From positions 1 to 13,633 of the forward strand of contig JAFTKA010000020.1 of NCBI GenBank assembly GCA_017456105.1: 13,633 nucleotides of DNA, written 5' to 3'. Position 1 is the first letter of the stretch; every line of letters starts with the position of its first letter. The position numbers were made by a program, and so were the translations under genes. Source of the DNA: Oscillospiraceae bacterium. GTDB lineage: Bacteria; Bacillota_A; Clostridia; Oscillospirales; Oscillospiraceae. A model generated the notes under the pieces. That model saw nothing but the letters and a program-made list of their open reading frames with translations. It made no database searches and was not told the DNA's origin. Shown piece after piece: positions 1 through 5,369 of this stretch.

Positions 1-3
1 ACT

Positions 4-612
4 ATGGAATCCTGCCGCAAGTTTGTGGAAGTTCTGGCCTCCTCTGCGCCCGCTCCCGGCGGCGGCGGCGCTGCCGCTCTGGTGGGTGCCATCGGCACTG
101 CTCTGGGCAATATGGTCGGCTCTTTGACCGTGGGCAAGAAGAAGTATGCCGAGGTGGAAGAAGAGATCATCGCCCTGAAGGCTAAGTGCGATGCTCTGCA
201 GACCGAGCTTTTGAATCAGGTTGAGGCTGACGAAGTGAACTTCCTGCCTCTGGCCAAGGCCTACGGCATTCCCAAGGACGATCCCAATCGGGACAAGGTC
301 ATGGAAGAAGCCACCATCATCGCCTGCTCCACTCCCATGAAGATCATGGAGCTGTGCTGTGAGGCTATTGGCTACATCAAGGTCTTTGCCGACAAGGGCA
401 GCCGTCTGGCTGTTTCCGACGCCGGCTGCGGTGCTGTTTGCTGCAAGGCCGCTCTGCAGGCCGCCAGCCTTAACGTGTTCATCAACACCAAGACCCTGAA
501 GAACCGCGAGGTCGCTGAGGAGATGAACGCCAAGGCAAACGCCATGCTCAAGGAGTACGGCGACCTGGCCGACGAGATCTTTACCTCTGTAAAAGCCGGT
601 TTCGGTCAGTAA
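4..612 (+). CDS. fchA: Methenyltetrahydrofolate cyclohydrolase (FchA / FTCD_C family)
   Basis: Predicted to hydrolyse 5,10-methenyl-THF to 10-formyl-THF in the cytoplasm; it belongs to the formiminotransferase-cyclodeaminase C-terminal fold (FchA family), distinct from FolD. Diagnostic features are the N-terminal Ser-Ala-Pro followed by a PGGGGAAA glycine-rich loop at residues 18-25, and the GNMVGSLTVGKKKY helix-turn around residues 35-48, both typical of clostridial FchA. The 202 residues are close to the usual 205-210. The ATG lies three bases from the window edge, so no ribosome binding site is visible and the true start may lie a few codons upstream. The next gene is folD, 160 nt downstream on the same strand, forming a one-carbon pair. 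The family assignment is secure; exact substrate use is inferred from the family. Confidence 0.9.
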   Translation: MESCRKFVEVLASSAPAPGGGGAAALVGAIGTALGNMVGSLTVGKKKYAEVEEEIIALKAKCDALQTELLNQVEADEVNFLPLAKAYGIPKDDPNRDKVMEEATIIACSTPMKIMELCCEAIGYIKVFADKGSRLAVSDAGCGAVCCKAALQAASLNVFINTKTLKNREVAEEMNAKANAMLKEYGDLADEIFTSVKAGFGQ

Positions 613-648
613 TTTTGGCGAGGGCTGCGGATTGCTCCCGGCAGACTC

Positions 649-698
649 GTAGGGAACGGATATATCCGTTCCGCGGAATGCATATATGCATTCCCTAC
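649..698. repeat. Double palindrome in the fchA-folD gap
   Basis: Two perfect 20-bp palindromes stand side by side: 653-672 (centre GATATATC) and 675-694 (centre GCATATATGC). Between them is the smaller palindrome TTCCGCGGAA (669-678). The outer flanks GTAG (649-652) and CTAC (695-698) are complementary, so the 50-bp block is also an imperfect inverted repeat overall. It can fold as two adjacent hairpins or one long one. Around it, 613-648 and 699-752 contain GCGAGG and CCTCGC, and the stretch ending CCTCGCAATGAC resembles the widespread intergenic repeat arm that reads CATTGCGAGG on the other strand. There is no T-run after the hairpins, so it does not look like an intrinsic terminator. Function unknown. 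Confidence 0.75.
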
Positions 699-772
699 AA
701 TCATCACCGGTGGTTTGCTGCATCGCTTTATTCCTCGCAATGACATCAAAAGAACGAAAAAGGAGATAACTT

Positions 773-1645
773 ATGGCAAAGCAATTGCTGGGTAAGGAAG
801 TCAACGAGGCTCTCGTAGCTTCCCTGCAGACCCGTACTAGAGCCCTTCGTGAAAAGGGCATCACCCCCACGCTGGGCATTATCCGTCTGGGTGAGAACCC
901 CTCCGACCTCAGCTACGAAAAGGGTGCTACCAAGCGTGCTGAGGAAGTGGGCGTAACTGTTAAGAATTACATTCTGCCCGAGGACGCTTCCAAGGAAGAC
1001 GTTCTGAAGGTGATCGACGAAGTCAACGCTGATGCTTCCGTTCACGGCGTGCTGATGTTCCGTCCTCTGCCCAAGCATCTGAAGGCTGATCAGGACGAGA
1101 TCTGCAACCGTCTTGCACCTTGTAAGGACGTGGACTCCATGACCCATATGTCTAATGCCGGTGTGTTCGAGGGTCAGGATCTGGGCTACGCCCCCTGTAC
1201 TCCCGCCGCCTGCATGGAGATTCTGGATCACTACGGCATCGACTGCAAGGGCAAGAACGCCGTTGTGATCGGCCGCAGCCTGGTGGTTGGCAAGCCCGCC
1301 GCTATGATGCTGATGGCGAAAAACGCCACCGTTACCGTGTGCCACACCCGCACCGTCAACACCGCTGAGATCTGCAAGAACGCTGACATCATCGTTACCG
1401 CTGCCGGTGTGCTGAACTCCCTGACCAAGGACTTTGTCCGTGAAGGCCAGATCGTTATCGACGTTTCCATGAACTGGAATCCCGAGAAGATTACCTCCAA
1501 GGGCAAGGGCGGTATGTCCGGCGACTGCATCTATGACGAGGTCGAGCCCATTGTTGAGGCCATTACCCCCGTTCCCGGCGGTGTTGGTGCTGTTACCACC
1601 ACTGTGCTGATGAAGCACGTGGTCGAGGCCGCTGAGAAGATCTAA
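773..1645 (+). CDS. folD: FolD-family methylenetetrahydrofolate dehydrogenase (cyclohydrolase residues apparently lost)
   Basis: Oxidises 5,10-methylene-THF to 5,10-methenyl-THF with NAD(P)+; classical FolD also hydrolyses the product to 10-formyl-THF. The 290-residue length is normal. Seen here: the folate-binding N-terminal domain (about 1-120), KDVD at 118-121 (the conserved Asp), PCTP at 141-144, the Rossmann-like nucleotide-binding segment VVIGRSLVVGKP at 164-175, and PVPGGVGAVT at 266-275. Odd: the Tyr-x3-Lys motif of E. coli FolD (Tyr50/Lys54) reads Y48-E-K-G-A52, and the VQLPLP Gln (Q98) reads MFRPLP (F96). Both residues support cyclohydrolase activity, so this enzyme may be only a dehydrogenase, with FchA supplying the hydrolysis. 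Lys50, two residues after the Tyr, might partly compensate. The start is fixed by AAGGAGATAACTT directly before the ATG. Confidence 0.93.
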   Translation: MAKQLLGKEVNEALVASLQTRTRALREKGITPTLGIIRLGENPSDLSYEKGATKRAEEVGVTVKNYILPEDASKEDVLKVIDEVNADASVHGVLMFRPLPKHLKADQDEICNRLAPCKDVDSMTHMSNAGVFEGQDLGYAPCTPAACMEILDHYGIDCKGKNAVVIGRSLVVGKPAAMMLMAKNATVTVCHTRTVNTAEICKNADIIVTAAGVLNSLTKDFVREGQIVIDVSMNWNPEKITSKGKGGMSGDCIYDEVEPIVEAITPVPGGVGAVTTTVLMKHVVEAAEKI

Positions 1646-1648
1646 AAA

Positions 1649-1762
1649 GGCTTCTCCTTGAGGAGAAGCTGTCAGCACAGCTGACTGATGAGGTGGAAAA
1701 TTTTTATAAACACCTCATCTGACCCGGCTTTCGCCGGGCCACCTTCCCCTCAAGGGGAAGGC
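1649..1762 (+). repeat. MITE-like multi-hairpin repeat, copy R1
   Basis: A 114-bp element beginning four bases after the folD stop. It is built from successive stem-loops: GCTTCTCC/GGAGAAGC with a TTGA loop (1650-1669), GTCAGC/GCTGAC (1671-1685), GATGAGGTG/CACCTCATC (1687-1719) around an AT-rich loop, CCCGGC/GCCGGG (1723-1738), and CCTTCCCC/GGGGAAGG with a TCAA loop (1742-1761). The two ends are imperfect inverted repeats of each other, and each end is itself a hairpin. A second copy, R2, lies at 10404-10532 in the opposite orientation. There is no coding capacity and no T-run, so it looks like a non-autonomous repeat rather than a terminator. Confidence 0.85.
1681..1710 (+). promoter_or_regulatory. 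Possible sigma-A promoter inside repeat R1
   Basis: CTGACT (1681-1686) and TATAAA (1705-1710) are separated by 18 bp, a fair match to -35/-10 boxes. Initiation about 7 bases downstream would place the start roughly 50 nt upstream of the ZTP aptamer. The AT-rich loop that carries the -10 box is not shared with copy R2. Read-through from folD is the alternative source of the riboswitch transcript. Weak call. Confidence 0.3.
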
Positions 1763-1768
1763 ATAATC

Positions 1769-1843
1769 CTGTCTGTATAACTGACGGAACATTGTGGGTA
1801 ACCACAGGGGAGTACAGACAGTAAAAATGCCGACCGTCTGGGC
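1769..1843 (+). promoter_or_regulatory. ZTP (ZMP) riboswitch aptamer, pfl motif
   Basis: A near-consensus pfl/ZTP aptamer. P1 pairs 1769-1777 (CTGTCTGTA) with 1813-1821 (TACAGACAG). The conserved internal ACTGACGGAAC follows, then P2, TGTGG/CCACA with a GTAA loop (1793-1806), then the conserved AGGGGAG side. The 3' domain has GCC (1829-1831) pairing with GGC (1841-1843) around CCGTC (1834-1838), which forms the pseudoknot with GACGG (1783-1787). The GCCGACCG and CTGGGC signatures of the family are intact. The family binds the purine intermediate ZMP and its triphosphate ZTP, signals of 10-formyl-THF shortage, and usually turns genes on. It lies 51 nt upstream of the DUF1576 gene. Confidence 0.95.
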
Positions 1844-1881
1844 AATTCGATCTTATGGGCTCGGATTGCCCAGATTCTTTT
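1837..1881 (+). terminator. Intrinsic terminator, expression platform of the ZTP riboswitch
   Basis: TCTGGGCAAT (1837-1846) pairs perfectly with ATTGCCCAGA (1865-1874). Three more pairs (one G-T) extend the stem inward to 1849/1862, closing a 12-nt loop, and TTCTTTT follows (1875-1881). The 5' half of the stem overlaps the pseudoknot strand and the 3' strand of aptamer helix P3, so ligand-bound aptamer and terminator exclude each other. This predicts an ON switch: ZMP/ZTP binding allows read-through into the DUF1576 gene, whose ribosome binding site begins just after the T-run. Confidence 0.9.
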
Positions 1882-1893
1882 AAGAGGTGTATT

Positions 1894-3258
1894 ATGAAAA
1901 AACTCAACAATCTTTCCGAAAGCAAATTCCTGAAGCTGTTTTTTGCCTTTGTTTCCGTGGCATTTTTGGTGGGTGCGGTCTTTATGCCCGACCGGGATCA
2001 GATGTTTACAGGTTTTTGGAAAATTATGACCTCCACCTGTAAGATCTCTACCAACTACTTTGCTTTGGGTGGTTTTGCCGCCACCTTCCTGAACATGGCC
2101 ATCGTGGGCCTGTTCTGCACAGCTCTGTGCTGCCTGCCCGGTGCAAAGCCCAACAATGTAACCACCTTGGGTGTACTTTTAACCCTCGGCTTCGGCTCCT
2201 GGGGTATGAACCTGGTGAACATGATCCCCACGGTGCTGGGCGTTTGCCTGTATGCCCTTGTGAAGAAGGAAAAGCTGGGTGCTATGTCCAACGCCATGCT
2301 GTTCTCCACCGGCATCGCCCCCCTGATCTCCGACCTGCTGTTCCGGTATCCCGGCACGGAGTACCTGGGCTTTAACGGTCTGGGTCTGGCCATCGGTCTG
2401 TTTGTGGGCCTGATCATCGGCTTCTTCCTGCCGGCAGGTCTTGCCCATTCTCCCAATGTCCATAAGGGCTACGACCACTACTCCGCCGCTCTGCCCGTGG
2501 GCATGACCGCATTCTTCCTGCGGGCTGTGCTGTACAAGGTTTTGCCCGGCAACATTGCCGAGCTTTCCACCATGGCTGCTTTGGATGTAAATTCTTTCAA
2601 AGCCTGCAATATTTTTGCCATCGCTCTGTTCGTGCTGTTCATTATTTTCGCCCTGCTGATGGGCTGCAAGCTGAAAGACTACTGGAATCTTATGAAGGAC
2701 TCCGGCCACAGTGTCAGCTTCACCGCAAAATACGGCTTTGCTCCCTTCCTGATGAACGCAGGCGTGTTCGGTCTGATGATCGTGGCATACTTCAACTTTG
2801 CTGCAGCCATCGACACCACCGCCACCGTTTCCGGTGCCTGGACCGGTATGACCTTCGGCATCGTATTCTGTATGCTCTCCACCTGTAACTCCGGCTCCCA
2901 CCCCCGGAACGTGCTGCCCATTATGCTGGGCTATATCGCGACTTCCTACCTGTTTGGCTGGATCGCAGGTCTTCTGGGAGCAGAGGGCTTTGCTCTCACC
3001 ATCGGCAGCCAGTCCATTCTCATCGGTCTGTGCTACGCCAACGGTCTTTCCCCCATCGCCGGCAAGTACGGCTTTGGCTACGGCATTCTGGCCGGCGGTC
3101 TGCACTACCTGCTGGTCTCTGCCGTTCCCGATATGCACGGCGGATTCCTGCTGTACAACGGCGGCTTCACTGCGGCCCTCATTTGCCTGGTTTTTGTGCC
3201 TCAGTTGGAGCGTTTTTGCAAAACAAAAGAGGAAAAGAAGGCATTAAAGGTAAAATAA
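1894..3258 (+). CDS. DUF1576 multi-pass membrane protein under ZTP control
   Basis: A 454-residue polytopic membrane protein that I assign to DUF1576 from its sequence character; no biochemical function is established that I know of. Hydrophobic segments cluster at about 13-31, 56-82, 89-122, 133-150, 158-183, 200-215, 237-257, 282-305, 318-332, 339-362, 367-385, 393-412 and 423-436, with a charged C-terminal tail. The halves look related: HKGYDHYSAAL at 190-200 resembles HGGFLLYNGGF at 415-425, and Asn-Val helices begin at 88 and 339, suggesting an internal duplication as in many transporters. The start at 1894 has AAGAGGTG at the right distance; an in-frame ATG at 1855 lies in the terminator loop and is rejected. 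Control by a ZTP riboswitch and adjacency to fchA-folD suggest transport of a folate, purine precursor or one-carbon compound. That function is inference. Confidence 0.85.
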   Translation: MKKLNNLSESKFLKLFFAFVSVAFLVGAVFMPDRDQMFTGFWKIMTSTCKISTNYFALGGFAATFLNMAIVGLFCTALCCLPGAKPNNVTTLGVLLTLGFGSWGMNLVNMIPTVLGVCLYALVKKEKLGAMSNAMLFSTGIAPLISDLLFRYPGTEYLGFNGLGLAIGLFVGLIIGFFLPAGLAHSPNVHKGYDHYSAALPVGMTAFFLRAVLYKVLPGNIAELSTMAALDVNSFKACNIFAIALFVLFIIFALLMGCKLKDYWNLMKDSGHSVSFTAKYGFAPFLMNAGVFGLMIVAYFNFAAAIDTTATVSGAWTGMTFGIVFCMLSTCNSGSHPRNVLPIMLGYIATSYLFGWIAGLLGAEGFALTIGSQSILIGLCYANGLSPIAGKYGFGYGILAGGLHYLLVSAVPDMHGGFLLYNGGFTAALICLVFVPQLERFCKTKEEKKALKVK

Positions 3259-3282
3259 TCGAACTTTTTTCGGTTTTACCCC

Positions 3283-3311
3283 TTGCAAAAGGAATTTTTT
3301 GGTGCTATAAT
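3283..3311 (+). promoter_or_regulatory. Sigma-A promoter of the rimP-nusA-infB operon
   Basis: TTGCAA (3283-3288), a 17-bp spacer and a perfect TATAAT (3306-3311) preceded by TG at 3303-3304 (extended -10). It lies between the DUF1576 gene and rimP, about 77 nt before the rimP start, and is the clearest promoter in the window. Confidence 0.9.
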
Positions 3312-3339
3312 ACAGACAATTCGTAAGTAGGTAGTTTAG

Positions 3340-3363
3340 GAGAGAGGGGTTCGCCCCTCTCTC
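3340..3363 (+). promoter_or_regulatory. Hairpin in the rimP 5' leader
   Basis: GAGAGAGGGG (3340-3349) pairs perfectly with CCCCTCTCTC (3354-3363) around a TTCG tetraloop, and GTAG (3331-3334) and CTAC (3367-3370) flank it. Only TTT and then C follow, so termination would be weak. It may be an attenuator, a NusA-responsive pause/termination site, or a 5'-stabilising stem. It begins about 22 nt after the expected transcription start. Confidence 0.6.
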
Positions 3364-3387
3364 TTTCTACTGGTTAGGAGGATTTCT

Positions 3388-3840
3388 GTGAAAGTAACGG
3401 AACAGGTTGAGGCCTTTGCAAAGCCCATTGTGGAAGAATGCGGCTGCAGCCTTTGGGACGTGGAATACGTCCGGGAGGGGTCCGAGCGGTATCTGCGGCT
3501 GTACATCGACAAAGATGGCGGCGTGGATATTGAAGACTGCGAAAAGATCCACAGATTGGTCGATCCTATTTTGGACGAAAAAGACCCCGTTCCCGAAAGC
3601 TACCATTTTGAGGTATGCTCTGCCGGAATCGAGCGGCCCTTGAAGCGGCCGGGGGATTTTGAGCGGTTTATGGGAAGTGCGGTCCTTGTAAAGCTTTACC
3701 GTCCCAGAAACGGACTGAAGGAAATTCCCGGCATTCTCCGGGGCTACGAAGATGGCCGCATTACGGTGGAAGCCGGCAAGGAAACCATTACATTTGAAAA
3801 ATCTGAGGTTGCTTTAGTACGCCTCAGGGTAGAATTCTAA
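3388..3840 (+). CDS. rimP: Ribosome maturation factor RimP
   Basis: Cytoplasmic factor that assists assembly of the 30S subunit. The 150-residue length matches the family. It has the N-terminal alpha/beta domain (about 1-80) with SLWDVEYVREGSERYLRLYID, then the conserved SAGIERPLKRPGDF stretch (about 78-92), then the small Sm-like C-terminal domain ending LRVEF. The start codon is GTG, supported by AGGAGG (3376-3381) six bases upstream. It is the first gene of the nusA-infB operon, 15 nt before nusA, the standard order in bacteria. Confidence 0.96.
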   Translation: MKVTEQVEAFAKPIVEECGCSLWDVEYVREGSERYLRLYIDKDGGVDIEDCEKIHRLVDPILDEKDPVPESYHFEVCSAGIERPLKRPGDFERFMGSAVLVKLYRPRNGLKEIPGILRGYEDGRITVEAGKETITFEKSEVALVRLRVEF

Positions 3841-3854
3841 TTGGAGGAAAAACC

Positions 3855-4964
3855 ATGGCAAGAAATACGAAAGCCAAGAAAACCGAAATGCCCCAGGCTG
3901 AGCTGGGTGTTGAGATCTTCGCCAGCCTGCGTGAGCTGGAGAAGCTCAAGGGTATCCCCGTTGACTATATGGTGGACCGGCTGAAGCAGGCTCTGACCAA
4001 CGCTTACCGGAAGGACCGTGAGGATCACCGGGATATCCCCGCTGAGAACGTGGTGGTGGACCTGAGCGAAAAGGGTCTTTACATGTATCAGGTCAAGACC
4101 GTTGTGGAAGAGGTGGAAGACACCGCTTTGGAAATTTACATCGACGCCGCCAAGAATCTGAACCCCAATGTTCAGATTGGTGAGACCGTTTCCATTCCCG
4201 TAGACATTCAGAAGTTCGGCCGGATCGCTGCCCAGACCGCCAAGCAGGTGATCATTCAGGGTATCCGGGAGGCTGAGCGTGGCATGGTCTACGACAACTA
4301 CTCCTCCAAGTCCCAGGAGCTGCTGACCGGCACTGTCCTGCGGCTTGACCCCTCCGGCGATGTGTTCGTGCGGATCGGTCAGGGTGCTGAGCAGAGCGAC
4401 GCTGTGCTCCGTGTCAGCGAACAGATCCCCGGTGAAGAGTATGTTCCCGGCGAGCTGATTCGTGTTTACGTACTGGAAGTTCACCGTGCCAACCGGGGTC
4501 CTCTGGTGCACGTTTCCCGGACCCACCCCAATGTGGTCCGCCGTCTGTTTGAGCTGGAGACCCCCGAGATCGCTGACGGTCAGGTGGAGATCCGCAACAT
4601 TGCCCGTGAAGCCGGCTCCCGCAGCAAGATCGCTGTCCGTGCCGCTGTGGAAAATGTGGATCCCGTGGGTTCCTGCGTTGGCCCCCGGGGCGGCCGTGTG
4701 GGTGCCGTTGTGGAAGAGCTCTGCGGTGAGAAGATCGATATCGTGGTATGGAGCGAGGATCCCTGCGAGTACGTAAAGGCTGCTCTCAGCCCCGCCGACG
4801 TGATCTCTGTTTCTCTGATCCCCGGCCAGAAGGCCTGCCGGGTCATCGTTCCCGACGACCAGCTGAGCCTTGCCATCGGCAAGGAGGGTCAGAACGCCCG
4901 TTTGGCTGCCCGCCTCACCGGCTATAAGATCGATATTAAGCCTGCCTCTCAGGCAGAAGAATAA
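3855..4964 (+). CDS. nusA: Transcription termination/antitermination factor NusA
   Basis: Binds RNA polymerase and nascent RNA and modulates pausing, intrinsic termination and antitermination. The 369-residue length is the short Firmicutes form with no C-terminal acidic repeats. Domains in order: N-terminal RNAP-binding domain with FGRIAAQTAKQVIIQ (about 121-135), S1 domain (about 150-215), then KH1 with the GPRG loop (276-279) and KH2 with GKEG (342-345), followed by QNARLAARLTG. The conserved VHVSRTHP linker joins S1 to KH1. GGAGG at 3843-3847 supports the start. A heptad-arm repeat begins at the first base after the stop codon. In E. coli NusA represses its own operon; whether that holds here cannot be seen. 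Confidence 0.97.
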   Translation: MARNTKAKKTEMPQAELGVEIFASLRELEKLKGIPVDYMVDRLKQALTNAYRKDREDHRDIPAENVVVDLSEKGLYMYQVKTVVEEVEDTALEIYIDAAKNLNPNVQIGETVSIPVDIQKFGRIAAQTAKQVIIQGIREAERGMVYDNYSSKSQELLTGTVLRLDPSGDVFVRIGQGAEQSDAVLRVSEQIPGEEYVPGELIRVYVLEVHRANRGPLVHVSRTHPNVVRRLFELETPEIADGQVEIRNIAREAGSRSKIAVRAAVENVDPVGSCVGPRGGRVGAVVEELCGEKIDIVVWSEDPCEYVKAALSPADVISVSLIPGQKACRVIVPDDQLSLAIGKEGQNARLAARLTGYKIDIKPASQAEE

Positions 4965-5075
4965 TTGAAAATTGAAAATGGAAAATTGAAAATTAAGATG
5001 TCCGCTTTGCTGATGATTTGAATCATCGCCGCAGGCGATACCATAACTTTCAACTTTCAACTTTCAACTTTTCAT
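4965..5075. repeat. Heptad-arm palindromic element E1
   Basis: The left arm is tandem 7-mers: TTGAAAA (4965), TTGAAAA (4972), TGGAAAA (4979), TTGAAAA (4986) and a decayed TTAAGAT. The right arm is TTTCAAC at 5048, 5055 and 5062, then TTTTCAT (5069). The arms are largely complementary and can pair in several registers. The core holds GATGA/TCATC (5012-5027) and CGCC/GGCG (5027-5037) hairpins. The element starts immediately after the nusA stop and fills most of the nusA-ylxR gap. Elements E2 and E3 share the same 7-nt architecture with a different unit. Confidence 0.8.
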
Positions 5076-5088
5076 TCTGAACAGAATG
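5073..5088 (+). promoter_or_regulatory. Inverted repeat abutting the ylxR ribosome binding site
   Basis: CATTCTG (5073-5079) and CAGAATG (5082-5088) are perfect inverted copies two bases apart. The 3' arm ends on the first G of the GGAGGG ribosome binding site of ylxR (5088-5093). The 2-nt spacer means the innermost pair must open to form a hairpin. It overlaps the end of E1. A translational effect is possible but unproven. Confidence 0.4.
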
Positions 5089-5099
5089 GAGGGTAACTT

Positions 5100-5369
5100 A
5101 TGCAAAAGAAAATTCCCCAGCGGCAATGCATGGGTTGCCGCGAGCGAAAAGCAAAGAAGGATATGATCCGTGTGGTGCGTAGCACCGACGGCACGGTGAT
5201 GCTGGACTTCAGCGGCAAGCTGAATGGCCGGGGTGCTTATGTCTGCCCCGATCCGGAATGTCTGAAAAAGGCACAAAAATCCAATTCCCTCGGTCGTGCT
5301 CTGGAAACGGAGATCCCTCAGGAGGTGTACCTGCGGCTTGCCCGGGAAATGGAGAGTGCCAATGGATAA
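5100..5369 (+). CDS. ylxR: YlxR family RNA-binding protein (RnpM, DUF448)
   Basis: Small 89-residue protein of the YlxR family, reported in Bacillus subtilis as an RNase P modulator (RnpM). Hallmarks are visible: QRQCMGCRERK at 7-17 with a Cys10-x2-Cys13 pair, GRGAYVC at 43-49 with Cys49 and Cys54, and a C-terminal helix after NSLGRAL. GGAGGG (5088-5093) supports the ATG. It overlaps ylxQ by eight bases, implying translational coupling, and sits in the standard nusA-ylxR-ylxQ-infB order. The role in this organism is inferred from the family. Confidence 0.93.
   Translation: MQKKIPQRQCMGCRERKAKKDMIRVVRSTDGTVMLDFSGKLNGRGAYVCPDPECLKKAQKSNSLGRALETEIPQEVYLRLAREMESANG

Noticed and set aside
746..1678. 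310-codon open frame on the minus strand opposite folD
   Set aside because: Shadow of folD with His/Gly/Asn-rich, low-complexity sequence typical of antisense translation.
1649..1762. Repeat R1 as an intrinsic terminator of folD
   Set aside because: It has several hairpins, but none is followed by a T-tract. The inverted second copy at 10404-10532 shows it is a dispersed repeat.
1855..1893. Upstream in-frame ATG for the DUF1576 gene
   Set aside because: It lies in the loop of the riboswitch terminator, has no ribosome binding site, and its product residues are encoded by the terminator stem. The ATG at 1894 has AAGAGGTG.
4965..5075. Tandem repeats as a CRISPR array or phage attachment site
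   Set aside because: The units are only 7 nt, directly abutting with no spacers, and there are no cas, integrase or tRNA genes nearby.
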